Shown here: positions 28,653-36,931 of the stretch, in pieces
Numbering within the stretch: position 1 is the first letter of the stretch
How the letters are laid out: the number at the start of each line of letters is the position of its first letter
Virus record (IMG/VR): IMGVR_UViG_3300044712_002668
Span: 186,001 to 250,000 of that record
Direction: 5' to 3' (one strand)
Source: a virus
DNA length: 64,000 bases
Notes under the pieces: generated by a model
What the model was told of the DNA's origin: nothing
The model's input: only the letters and a program-made list of their open reading frames with translations
Databases searched by the model: none
Translations under genes and position numbers: made by a program

Positions 28653-28808
28653 AGATAACGAAAAATTGAAAAACCCTTTTTTACGCGCTCTGACCAACTG
28701 AGCTATCTGCCTATTTTGGGTTCAATTAAGAACCTTGTAGGCAGAATTGGATTCGAACCAATGACATCGTCCTTATAATGGATGAAAGATTTTTCTACCG
28801 CGTTATCT
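28653..28808 (-). ncRNA. Frame element E10 enclosing permuted tRNA-Ile
   Basis: Outer stem AGATAACG/CGTTATCT, leader CGGTA, second stem GAAAAATC/GGTTTTTC (one G.T), TTTCA|TC before the tRNA 3' half, TAAAAAAG after the 5' half, AATTTTT before the outer stem. Confidence 0.85.
28684..28782 (-). tRNA. Circularly permuted tRNA-Ile(TAT)
   Basis: Transcript order: 3' half (28738-28782: TCC, ATTATAA, GGACG, ATGTC, T arm ATTGG-TTCGAAT-CCAAT, acceptor TCTGCCT, A73), a 25-base link, then 5' half (28684-28712: acceptor AGGCAGA, TA, D arm GCTCAGTTGGTCAGAGC, G, CG). Acceptor: 7 perfect pairs. Joining CG to TCC gives anticodon stem CGTCC/GGACG, 5 perfect pairs, loop ATTATAA, anticodon TAT, and an entirely canonical 76-base tRNA. 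As in E7 the join is between positions 28 and 29. This is the clearest case in the window. Confidence 0.9.
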
Positions 28809-28809
28809 G

Positions 28810-28894
28810 TGGGGCTGATAGGATTCGAACCTACTAGGCCAATCGGCCGACAGTTTTACAGACTGTTGCAACTCTCCCGCTTTGCCGCAACCCC
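28810..28894 (-). tRNA. tRNA-Tyr(GTA)
   Basis: Acceptor GGGGTTG/CAGCCCC, class II variable arm (GGCCGATTGGCC), anticodon arm ACAGT-CTGTAAA-ACTGT (GTA), T loop TTCGAAT, A73. Confidence 0.92.
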
Positions 28895-28949
28895 ATAAAT
28901 AAATTCAGTTTTCAGTGATCAATGTTTTCTTTCTGCTTTTTTAGCAGAG

Positions 28950-29020
28950 CAGGCCCCTCCCGATTCGAACGGGAATTCACAGACTTGGAAACTATGCGGT
29001 TACCATTACCTCAGAGACCC
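28950..29020 (-). tRNA. tRNA-Trp(CCA), probable
   Basis: Acceptor GGGTCTC/GGGGCCT with wobble pairs and G73, D stem GGT/ACC, T arm TCCCG-TTCGAAT-CGGGA. The anticodon arm fits best as ATAGT-TTCCAAG-TCTGT (CCA), four pairs; an alternative register would give TCC (Gly). Overlaps the end of a small leftward ORF. Confidence 0.6.
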
Positions 29021-29159
29021 ATTTATCATATTGTCTTCTTTTCTTATTTGATTGTTTCTTGTATGCCCTCTTCGCTTCTCGTTCTTCTTTCTTTGTTCTA
29101 TAATTTCTTTTTAATGTTTTTTCTTTCAACCACTTTAGATCATTTTCCAACTCATCCAT
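28992..29159 (-). CDS. Small highly charged coiled-coil protein, 55 residues
   Basis: ATG at 29159 preceded by AAGGGG. More than half of the residues are Lys, Arg or Glu (for example KKEEREAKRAYKK), predicting a single long helix. Its last codons are inside tRNA-Trp. No family recognised. Confidence 0.55.
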   Translation of the reverse strand: MDELENDLKWLKEKTLKRNYRTKKEEREAKRAYKKQSNKKRRQYDKWVSEVMVTA

Positions 29160-29179
29160 TCAAAACCCCTTTAAGCACT

Positions 29180-29211
29180 AAAACCAGCTTCGCTTTCGCT
29201 CTGCTGGTTTT
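29180..29211. terminator. Hairpin with flanking A/T runs
   Basis: AAAACCAGC/GCTGGTTTT 9-bp stem with a 14-base loop; could act as a terminator in either direction between small leftward ORFs. Confidence 0.6.
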
Positions 29212-29234
29212 ATGATCCTAAAAAGGTTAATCAT

Positions 29235-29345
29235 TCAACAGAGCGAACTTCGGTATCTATTAAAATTATCCCAATGACGATAATCTCCCATAGAAGCATC
29301 ACGCTTCTCTTGGAGGTTTACTTTTGATAACTGTTTAATAGACAT
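29235..29345 (-). CDS. Possible 36-residue ORF
   Basis: ATG at 29345, stop at 29235; ordinary amino-acid mix (KVNLQEKRDASMGDYRHWDN). A weak GAG upstream. Listed because it fills a stretch with no other gene; may not be expressed. Confidence 0.3.
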   Translation of the reverse strand: MSIKQLSKVNLQEKRDASMGDYRHWDNFNRYRSSLC

Positions 29346-29474
29346 AATGATCTCGTTCGTGTGATAATATACCCAGCTATGCGTAGACCGTCAAGAAAAA
29401 TTCGTCACTACCTCAAAAAAATCGTATCCACCGAGCAATCCTGCCAATCTACGCATCTTTTGATACTTTCATAT

Positions 29475-29756
29475 ATGGCAAAACCATCAAACAAAATTCA
29501 AAGATTTGCTTTATCTGTAAAAAATAAGCAGGATGAACTTGATATTGAAATAGCCAAGAAGCGTGAGCTGTCTCGACACCTTCTTTCAAAAGATGATGAA
29601 GATATTTCCAACATTATAGATGTTCCAAATTTAGAAGAAGATAAAGATGAAGGAAATCCAGAAGAAGATGTTTCAAATATTTTTGATGAAGGACAAGGAG
29701 AAGAAGTTCTTGTAAATAAAATGGCACAATATTTATCTTTAAAAAGGTATAAATGA
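29475..29756 (+). CDS. Acidic hypothetical protein, about 93 residues
   Basis: Begins with NKIQRFALSVKNK, similar to the K-F-A start motif, then becomes strongly acidic (EEDKDEGNPEEDVSN). ATG at 29475 is assumed; in-frame starts at 29361 and 29379 exist and no clear RBS decides. Overlaps the next gene by ATGA. Confidence 0.55.
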   Translation: MAKPSNKIQRFALSVKNKQDELDIEIAKKRELSRHLLSKDDEDISNIIDVPNLEEDKDEGNPEEDVSNIFDEGQGEEVLVNKMAQYLSLKRYK

Positions 29757-30370
29757 GTTCTATAAATGGATCAATATCTGTTCCTGGTGCATTGATACTG
29801 GTAAATAATGATTTATCAAGTACAATACAATCTCGTTTAATGACTCAATTATATATAGATGAGGCAATTACTGGAACAGAATTTGATGCTAGAATGATAG
29901 CAGATCCTAATTACGCCCATAATGTTAGAGTTCTAAGAAATAGAATAATGGTAATACGAAGCTTTCAAGATAGTTTTGACAGATCACCTTTTGATGTGGT
30001 TATATTTGTAAAGTTTGCATTAGCTTCAATAGAGAAAAATTGCTTCGGCCCACCACATCAAACTTTTCAAATAAAAAATTTGTACTGGGGTCAATTGTGT
30101 ATCCATGATATCGATACTACAAGATCTTGCCAAAATAAAGCTTGCGGTTGCTACACCGGACAATGTCCCCAAAATAGTTGCTGTACCCCTTGTAATACAA
30201 ATGGCCCTCTATATCCAGATCCTAACCCATTCCTTCCAAAAGATTATAACAAATACCATCCATTCTCATCACAACCTAATTGTGGATGTTGTAATGAAAA
30301 CCGCCCAAGAGAACTATGGTGTACCGCCGATGGTTGTGTTCCCTATATAGATATACCTCTCAAGAAATAA
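29753..30370 (+). CDS. Cys-rich hypothetical protein, 205 residues
   Basis: First 125 residues form an ordinary folded domain (SISVPGALILVNNDLSS...); the last 80 hold about 16 cysteines in CxxC and CC pairs (CGCYTGQCPQNSCCTPC, CGCCNEN), suggesting metal binding or a disulphide-rich tail outside the cell. The two parts look like a fusion. Not recognised. Converges on the next gene. Confidence 0.6.
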   Translation: MSSINGSISVPGALILVNNDLSSTIQSRLMTQLYIDEAITGTEFDARMIADPNYAHNVRVLRNRIMVIRSFQDSFDRSPFDVVIFVKFALASIEKNCFGPPHQTFQIKNLYWGQLCIHDIDTTRSCQNKACGCYTGQCPQNSCCTPCNTNGPLYPDPNPFLPKDYNKYHPFSSQPNCGCCNENRPRELWCTADGCVPYIDIPLKK

Positions 30371-30929
30371 ATGTTGGTATCTTTATACAACACTCATTTA
30401 TCTTATTAAATAATTTGTTTTCCCATTGATACTTTACAGTGTCAGTAGAAACATATGGCATATACATTTGACGGAATGAATCAACATTATTTTTAAGACT
30501 AGAAACTTTATATTTCAGATTATTATTATCAGTAGTGTTGGTTGTGGTAGCATCAAGAGCACCTGGAGCAGGGGGAGTAGATGAGGTTGCCGGGGTGTTT
30601 TCTGGGGTACTAGGGGTTTGGGCATTAGGGTCTATGACAGGAGTTGTAGGAAGGGATTGAACACCAACAGATTTTAATATACCCACCGCTGACTCTTTGA
30701 GATTCTTTGCTAATCTCAGAGCTTCCGGGTTTGTTATTTTATTAGAATAGTTTTTTGTTTGATTTGCTACATCTTGATTTTTTTGAACATATTTCAATAA
30801 ATCATCAAGCTGTTGAGCCAACACCATTGTCCAGTTTTTCAACTGCATGGCGGAAGTAGCGTTAACAGCTTTAATATACAACTCAGCAAATTTCTCAACT
30901 CTCATATCATTATAAGTAAAATTTACCAT
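30360..30929 (-). CDS. Hypothetical protein with K-F-A start motif and Pro/Thr linker
   Basis: About 189 residues. N-terminal helix DMRVEKFAELYIKAVNA (motif shared with other proteins here), further helices to residue 95, a Pro/Thr/Ser-rich linker (110-140), and a C-terminal helical segment. The start lies just past a terminator that ends the upstream gene; ATG 30929 or the ATG directly before RVEKF are both possible. Confidence 0.55.
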   Translation of the reverse strand: MVNFTYNDMRVEKFAELYIKAVNATSAMQLKNWTMVLAQQLDDLLKYVQKNQDVANQTKNYSNKITNPEALRLAKNLKESAVGILKSVGVQSLPTTPVIDPNAQTPSTPENTPATSSTPPAPGALDATTTNTTDNNNLKYKVSSLKNNVDSFRQMYMPYVSTDTVKYQWENKLFNKINECCIKIPTFIS

Positions 30930-30936
30930 GTTAAAC

Positions 30937-30961
30937 AAAAAAGCCCTCTTGCGAGGGCTTT
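30937..30961 (-). terminator. Rho-independent terminator
   Basis: On the - strand, stem AAAGCCCTC/GAGGGCTTT with a TTGC-type four-base loop, followed by TTTT. Ends the 31-32 kb gene pair. Confidence 0.85.
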
Positions 30962-30983
30962 CGGAGAAAATACGTTGTCTACT

Positions 30984-31523
30984 CTACTGTAGCCTTGGAT
31001 CAAACTTCCAGATCAACTTCTTTCCACCTTTGTATCCAGGTGGAGGAGTGACTTCTTCTGGCTTACAAGTATCCCTGAGATGAGCATATAGTTTCTGATA
31101 GTTGATATCAGGCTGATTCAAAGCATCTTTGATTTCATTGATGCTCATGGGTTTCTTTGATAGAAGCGCCTTGATCTTATCCACTGGCAATGGCGGATAT
31201 ACCTTTGATTTCTTCTTCTCACCCCTGCGCTTTTCTACTTGCCTTACATTGACAGAGGAACTTATACCCTTCAATGTCTTGGCCGCTTCCATCATCTTTA
31301 TAGCTTGCTCGCCAATAAAGTTGATGACCTTCTCCCTGAATTGAGAATCATTCAACCACTTGGAAGTGAATTGGGCTTCTGCAATATGAGTTGGAATCTC
31401 AGCCCCTTCTACCATCCAATTGGTATCTTCCCACATCAAATCCCAAATTCCACTTTTTTGAAAAGTGTTAAAAAGAATATCTTTGATATTGAGAAAAGCT
31501 TGATTCTCATGCTGCGAAGACAT
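30984..31523 (-). CDS. Hypothetical protein, possible winged-helix C-terminus
   Basis: 179 residues. Helical N-terminal two thirds, a basic linker (EKRRGEKKKSK near 100), and a C-terminal KIKALLSKKPMSINEIKDAL...LYAHLRD segment with the spacing of a winged helix. Overlaps the upstream gene. Could bind DNA; not recognised. Confidence 0.5.
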   Translation of the reverse strand: MSSQHENQAFLNIKDILFNTFQKSGIWDLMWEDTNWMVEGAEIPTHIAEAQFTSKWLNDSQFREKVINFIGEQAIKMMEAAKTLKGISSSVNVRQVEKRRGEKKKSKVYPPLPVDKIKALLSKKPMSINEIKDALNQPDINYQKLYAHLRDTCKPEEVTPPPGYKGGKKLIWKFDPRLQ

Positions 31524-32142
31524 CTTTATTCTTCCCTTCCAGGTACTCGCTCAGAATGGCTACCAATAATTGATTATCATTCAAGTTTTGACCAAAATCC
31601 TTACGAGCCTGTTTAATAGCTTTCTTGAATATCCTCTCTTCAGAAATCTGAATCTTCACAAAGCTTTTCTTTATTGCCTTCTTGTGCGGCTTCAAGAATG
31701 ACTTGAAAGCTTCACTTGAAACCTTCTTGGCAAGCTTCATGTATTCTTTGAAATTGCCGCTATCAATGATTGGCGTTAATGCAATCATTTTATGAATATC
31801 CAGCATATGTTTCTCTGGATCAAACAAATCCACAAGTTCTACACAGAACTTGGAATAGACATCTGCATATTTCTTGGCCTTGCTGTACAAAAGCAAAAGC
31901 TCGTTTTCAATATAATCCTTCCATGATTCGTATCCGTAGAATTCGTATAGCGGAATCTTGTCATTACCATAATTTACATATGAAATCTTTGAAAAAAACA
32001 GGAACTTACAGAACTCAAGATCTTGAGATCCTTTTGTAAGAATAATATTCTTTATTCTTGTCTTGAATTCTTTAGCAGAATTTTGGGATAACGCTTCTTC
32101 AACAGGATTGATGGTTAGATCGCCAATCTTGATCGTATGCAT
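31507..32142 (-). CDS. Hypothetical helical protein, 211 residues
   Basis: Not recognised. Opens with a short strand pair (TIKIGDLTINPVEEAL), then helices; very Lys-rich between 150 and 185. Transcribed with the following gene and overlapping it by 17 bases. Confidence 0.5.
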   Translation of the reverse strand: MHTIKIGDLTINPVEEALSQNSAKEFKTRIKNIILTKGSQDLEFCKFLFFSKISYVNYGNDKIPLYEFYGYESWKDYIENELLLLYSKAKKYADVYSKFCVELVDLFDPEKHMLDIHKMIALTPIIDSGNFKEYMKLAKKVSSEAFKSFLKPHKKAIKKSFVKIQISEERIFKKAIKQARKDFGQNLNDNQLLVAILSEYLEGKNKDVFAA

Positions 32143-32160
32143 TTCTCTGTCTTTCTTCTT

Positions 32161-32349
32161 CTATTTGGAGGCGTAGAGGTCTTTTCCCCAACCGCCTCCT
32201 TGTAACGCAAAACCTGTTCCGCCAGATACCAAGCGCTTGGCTGTCTCTTCCTTGCACTCAGGGCAGATCTCTACCGCCTTTTCTGTTATCTTCTGCTCTA
32301 ATTCCCATTCATGTTTGCATTTTGTGCATAAATATTCGTATGTTGGCAT
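32161..32349 (-). CDS. FmdB-type zinc-ribbon protein
   Basis: 62 residues. PTYEYLCTKCKHEWELEQKI...ICPECKEETAKRLVSGGTGFAL is the FmdB/CxxC_CXXC_SSSS pattern: two CxxC knuckles and a conserved SGGTGF. ATG at 32349 follows AAGGATAAT; a longer frame is ignored. Found in bacteria and phages as a putative regulator without firm role. Confidence 0.8.
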   Translation of the reverse strand: MPTYEYLCTKCKHEWELEQKITEKAVEICPECKEETAKRLVSGGTGFALQGGGWGKDLYASK

Positions 32350-32432
32350 ATTATCCTTCTGCGTATCCTCCAAACCATATATCCACTCTTACTGCCTGTC
32401 AACTGATTTTTTAGATTACAGCACAACTGTAA

Positions 32433-33791
32433 TTATAGTTTTGCAGCAGCCAATTCGGCCAACGGGGAACGTTCGCATTTTGATAAAGTAATATGTCCAA
32501 CCATTTCTTCATCTTTCATCTTCTCTATAGCTAAAGAAAAACCGTTTGTTTTCTTATCAAGATAGTGAGCATCGATTTGTTCTGGGTCACCGGTCAATAC
32601 TATTTTTGTTTTCTCACCACATCTTGTAATCAAAGTTTTAATCTCATGTAATGTAGTATTCTGCATTTCATCGGCTATGATGAATTGACATGGTAAGCTT
32701 CTTCCACGAATGTATGTCAATGGTTCAACTTTGATTTTCTCTTGTTCGAATAGTTGTCCATAATCCATTCCTGTTTTTTTCTTTCCACCCAACATCATAA
32801 TCAATTCAAGGTTGTCATAGATGGGCTGCATCCAGGGATCCATCTTCTCTCCCATATCTCCAGGTAGGAATCCTAAATCCTTTCCCATTGGCATAACCGG
32901 ACGGCTTACAATCATCTTCGTATAACCACCCTCTATAAATGTTTTATAGAACCCAGCACAAATGGCAAGTAAACTTTTACCACCACCAGCCGATCCAGAT
33001 AGGGTTACCATTTTAACATCGTCATCCAATAATAAATCCAATGCAAATTGTTGTTCCCTGTTCTTTGGTTTGATTCCCATCACCCCCTCTTTAGGAACTT
33101 TCAATGGACATATCTTTTTATATTTTCCAATGTACCTTCCTAAAGCTGTCCTTCCCATATCACTTCTCATCGCAATACAGGCATTAGGATATAAATCAAT
33201 ACCAGCAGGAGGAAGGATAGCTCCAGCTTTAAACATCTCATTTATATAAGAATCTTCAACCTCTAAATCTATAATGCCAGATATAAGCTGATCAGGGTCT
33301 ATTGATTGATTTTCATATGAAGCCGATTGTATTCCTAGACTGTCAGCACGAATGCGTAAGTTTACATCCATGGTGACTAGAATAGCTCTCAACTCTTGGC
33401 TCTCCTTTATATCAAGAGCTGATTGTAGGATGGCGTTGTCCATGCTGTTGTTCTCCATGCCAACACCAAGAAAACGTCTCTCACGGGGCACGTAGACCTT
33501 TAAAATACCATCCCCTACCGGTACTCCGTCTGATAAACTTCCTTCGCAACGCAACTCGTCAATCAAACGGCAGGCTTCCCGCGCTCCTCTCCCACGTATG
33601 CTCTGCTCTGATTTCAATTTATCAAGCTCTTCAAGCACATATATGGGGACATATAAATTGTTATCCTCAAATTTAAAAATAGATCTTGGATCGTGAATTA
33701 AAACATTCGTATCAAGAATATAACTTTTTTTTGTCAAAAGGACCTCTTTAGGGAGAATTTTATCTCCCTTCTTAATACCAGTATATGCCAA
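32433..33791 (-). CDS. phoH: PhoH-family ATPase with N-terminal PIN domain
   Basis: 452 residues. N-terminal PIN nuclease-like domain begins YILDTNVLIHDP near 24 with acidic residues EELDKLK and later VTMDVNLRIRAD, then a PhoH P-loop domain: GSAGGGKSLLAICAG near 265, FIIADEMQN near 365 and VLTGDPEQID near 396. This PIN-PhoH pairing (PhoH2-like) is known from bacteria and is linked to RNA unwinding and cleavage. Start appears to be TTG at 33791. Often kept by phages, with unclear benefit. Confidence 0.9.
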   Translation of the reverse strand: MAYTGIKKGDKILPKEVLLTKKSYILDTNVLIHDPRSIFKFEDNNLYVPIYVLEELDKLKSEQSIRGRGAREACRLIDELRCEGSLSDGVPVGDGILKVYVPRERRFLGVGMENNSMDNAILQSALDIKESQELRAILVTMDVNLRIRADSLGIQSASYENQSIDPDQLISGIIDLEVEDSYINEMFKAGAILPPAGIDLYPNACIAMRSDMGRTALGRYIGKYKKICPLKVPKEGVMGIKPKNREQQFALDLLLDDDVKMVTLSGSAGGGKSLLAICAGFYKTFIEGGYTKMIVSRPVMPMGKDLGFLPGDMGEKMDPWMQPIYDNLELIMMLGGKKKTGMDYGQLFEQEKIKVEPLTYIRGRSLPCQFIIADEMQNTTLHEIKTLITRCGEKTKIVLTGDPEQIDAHYLDKKTNGFSLAIEKMKDEEMVGHITLSKCERSPLAELAAAKL

Positions 33792-33808
33792 TTGTTACGT
33801 ATTCTTAC

Positions 33809-34354
33809 ATGAACTTCGCCAAATTAGAAAAATTTGCTACAACCTTTTTTAAAAAAGCAACTCAGATAAAAATTACTCCCAATAAAACAGAAGTTGCTAC
33901 TGCTTTGCGTATAATCCAGGCATGGCCAGGTTCAAATAATCTGTTTATACCATATTATAATGCTAATGTGCAAAATATTATAGTAGGCCCAATCCAAGGC
34001 GCTGTTGGGTTTGTACAAGCCGTACCAGCTTTACAACCAGAACCACCAAAAGAAATACATGTTGACTCAGATAAAATACAGTCTTCAGCTGGTGGTAAAC
34101 CAACCAGACAAACCGTTCTAGCTATTGCTGAAACCATTGCCCATGAATGGGGTCATATCAAAAATCACAAATTGTTCAGCCAATCAAAAAATCCAAACCC
34201 CCAAAACGCAACAACCCCTCCCCCTCAGGATCCTACAGGTGGAATCCAAGGAGGAGAGGGTGCCGCTGATTCTGTTGCCCAACAATTCATCTCATGGATG
34301 AATGGCCCAGGACAAAATACCGTTGAGAATATCCTCAGAGGAGCTAACCTCTAA
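33809..34354 (+). CDS. Zinc metallopeptidase (HExxH)
   Basis: About 181 residues. IAETIAHEWGHIKNH carries HExxH near residue 115, and GGEGAADSVAQQF downstream offers the third ligand Glu, as in gluzincin-like families. A Pro/Gln/Asn-rich insert separates the two. N-terminus FAKLEKFATTFFKKATQ matches the K-F-A start motif. ATG 33809 avoids overlap with phoH; ATG 33785 is possible. Could be a prohead or virion peptidase, not shown. Confidence 0.7.
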   Translation: MNFAKLEKFATTFFKKATQIKITPNKTEVATALRIIQAWPGSNNLFIPYYNANVQNIIVGPIQGAVGFVQAVPALQPEPPKEIHVDSDKIQSSAGGKPTRQTVLAIAETIAHEWGHIKNHKLFSQSKNPNPQNATTPPPQDPTGGIQGGEGAADSVAQQFISWMNGPGQNTVENILRGANL

Positions 34355-36927
34355 GCTTTTGCACTTGTTGTGGTCTTGGCAACATCTACTTCCTCATGTT
34401 GCTCTTCCATAACACGTACCTTGTTTTCCAAGTCCGGTAAGCCTTGAATAATCTTCAAAGCTTCTGGTAGAATAAACTTGGTTACCTGTCCGATAATTTC
34501 ATTACCAGCCGTAGTCATCCCACCAATACGGAACTCCTCACTCAACTTTGAGACACGAGGATCATCCTTGATCATTGGCGCGTATACCAATCCATATCCA
34601 AGAAGCATCGCTATAAACGCTTCTCCCAATGGACTATCAAGTAGTTGAGATAATGCTTTAACCATTCCCTCATCTACATCATTCTTACACATGGCTACTA
34701 TGCCATTCTTTATCACCTGTGATAATTGCGTTGCCGCAACTCTGTAGGCCGCATTCTTAGCATCTTGTTGCAACATATCTAACATGGTCTTCTCTTTCTT
34801 TGGTTGAATCTTGACTTCTTCGGAACTTTCAACTATCTCACTCTTATCGCCATATATCTTTTTCCATTTGGCTACAGCATCTGGATGTATTCCATATTTT
34901 GATAAAAGCTCAACTTCTTCTTTTTTCAATTTGCCGGATTCAATCTCGGCTTGTATCGCTTTTACTTGCGTTTCTATGAATCTTTCGGTTGCCTCTACAT
35001 ATTTTGGTTTTGCCGCCATTTCCATTATACCTTTAACATCAAGCCCTAGTTTTACAAAGTCTTCTTCTTTCCACCCTTTTTTATACAGCTCATCTATACT
35101 GGTTATTTCTTTAACATCATATTCTAATAGTTTTGGTTTATTTTCTTTATAACAGAAATCTCTCAAATGACGGGCCATGTCTTTTATTTGAGCTGTACTA
35201 TGTCCTAATTTCATCATCTCTTCAAAAGATGAATGATGACCAGGGCTGTGTATATCTGCAAAATCAACCCACTGTTTACACGCATTCTCCCGTTCAATAA
35301 GATTCTTCTTCTCTATCTCTATATGCTCTTTTATCTTATCTACATCATTCTTAGCTATTTGTGCAATATATGAGGCACCCATGGCATGGGCTGTCCCAGG
35401 ATACACCCTCTTTTTCAGATTGGCAAGCTCCGTGGCCAGATCAATTTTCTCTTGGTCCACTGCCTCTTTATTAAGATTTTTATTTTCCATTATCGTTGTC
35501 AGTTCATTGACCTTGGCAATCAACTCTTCTTTTTCATATCCCAATAATTGTATCTTGTCATATTTTCGACCTATTTTATCATAAATAGTCATCAAACTAT
35601 TAATGACATCAAGATACTCTTTACTACTCTTAAGTATCCTTTTACAAATATTTTCATAAGTCAATACCAGAATCTTTGTTACCAAATCATCTGATTCTAA
35701 ACTCATTCCCCCATTATTATAGATATCAAATAATATCTTGGCTAATTTATTTTTCTCTGTAAGCTTTATTTTATCTTTAATATCAGAAGCGTTATGCCCA
35801 CGAGCAAAAGCCCTTATTGCGTCATTGTTCATCAATAAGGGATCGTTGGATGTCATCGCTAGTTGACATGCCAATAATACCCTGTTTACATAATCTTTAT
35901 TTGACTCAAGCCAAGCTAACTTATAGTTCAATACATATAAAAAACTTCTTTTATCTTTTTCGGAAAATGAACTATATCCAAACTTTTCAAGATCCAAATC
36001 CGTCTTGAATAGCTTGACCATACACTCCAATAGACGAATAGGATATGCCGTCTTCATCAACTCTGGAGTGACTATCTCTTCCCCTATAATTCGTATATTA
36101 CCGTAATCATCCTTGAATAATATTCTTTCATTACCATCAGATATGATTACCCCAAAATTTTTATCAATATATTTTTCTTCTTTAAACGTTGGATATGGAG
36201 GTAAACGGGCATAGTACCGTTTAGACCACTCCGCTGCTGTCTCCAATATCTCAATTGGAATATCATTGAAATCTGGGTTTAAATCAATTTCCTTGGTATT
36301 CTTTGCATTAATGATATATTGTTCCCGTAAAGATTTTATCTTCTGTTCAAGTTCCAATTCTAAACGTGATACCATCTTTATCAGTTGAGGTTTTGAAAAA
36401 CTACTAACTGATGGTAACATTTTACCATAACTTAAATTATCATATTTTTTCCTCAATTCAGGTTCTGATAAACTCATATTTATATCAGTAAACTTCTTAT
36501 CATCCAATGTAAGATTCATCAACCTTTCAACATTGGTATCAATCTCATCTTTACTTAATTGAAGAAATTTGGTATGTGTATAGATCAGGTCATCTATACC
36601 CATTTCCAATAATTGCCTCTTGAACTTTTCTCCCCTGTCCCCGAATAGATTATAAATATCTGATTTTGCTTTATCAAATATCTTCCTATTCTCTTTTATC
36701 GTTTCTATTGGATTATATTTCTTTGATGCTAAGTCAAAAGAGGCAAACTTTACACCCAAATAGCCTTCTGCTTTCTTGATCTCCCCAAGAAGCTCATTGT
36801 TTATTTTATCTAATTCATTTATTGTATATGTTTTTCCACCAAGGGTGTAATGTGCATAGTCACTAGGAACCTTTACAAAATCAGATTTTTCATTCAAAAC
36901 AGCCTTTACAAAATCTGAGGAACTCAT
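34351..36927 (-). CDS. Large helical protein, 858 residues
   Basis: The largest gene in the window. Mostly long helices with many Lys, Glu and Leu, several coiled-coil stretches (for example around 185-205, 460-500 and 540-560), and a less charged C-terminal part containing GEAFIAMLLGYGLVYAP that might cross or touch a membrane. No enzyme motif seen. Size and texture fit a structural or scaffold component (inference). Shares four bases with the converging peptidase gene. Confidence 0.6.
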   Translation of the reverse strand: MSSSDFVKAVLNEKSDFVKVPSDYAHYTLGGKTYTINELDKINNELLGEIKKAEGYLGVKFASFDLASKKYNPIETIKENRKIFDKAKSDIYNLFGDRGEKFKRQLLEMGIDDLIYTHTKFLQLSKDEIDTNVERLMNLTLDDKKFTDINMSLSEPELRKKYDNLSYGKMLPSVSSFSKPQLIKMVSRLELELEQKIKSLREQYIINAKNTKEIDLNPDFNDIPIEILETAAEWSKRYYARLPPYPTFKEEKYIDKNFGVIISDGNERILFKDDYGNIRIIGEEIVTPELMKTAYPIRLLECMVKLFKTDLDLEKFGYSSFSEKDKRSFLYVLNYKLAWLESNKDYVNRVLLACQLAMTSNDPLLMNNDAIRAFARGHNASDIKDKIKLTEKNKLAKILFDIYNNGGMSLESDDLVTKILVLTYENICKRILKSSKEYLDVINSLMTIYDKIGRKYDKIQLLGYEKEELIAKVNELTTIMENKNLNKEAVDQEKIDLATELANLKKRVYPGTAHAMGASYIAQIAKNDVDKIKEHIEIEKKNLIERENACKQWVDFADIHSPGHHSSFEEMMKLGHSTAQIKDMARHLRDFCYKENKPKLLEYDVKEITSIDELYKKGWKEEDFVKLGLDVKGIMEMAAKPKYVEATERFIETQVKAIQAEIESGKLKKEEVELLSKYGIHPDAVAKWKKIYGDKSEIVESSEEVKIQPKKEKTMLDMLQQDAKNAAYRVAATQLSQVIKNGIVAMCKNDVDEGMVKALSQLLDSPLGEAFIAMLLGYGLVYAPMIKDDPRVSKLSEEFRIGGMTTAGNEIIGQVTKFILPEALKIIQGLPDLENKVRVMEEQHEEVDVAKTTTSAKA

Positions 36928-36931
36928 TTCA

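Noticed and set aside
26393-28808. Frames E2-E10 as hammerhead ribozymes (CGAAA and GATGA appear on the + strand)
   Set aside because: The conserved strings do not have the CUGAUGA...GAAA order and stem pattern, and the tRNAs they enclose are on the other strand.
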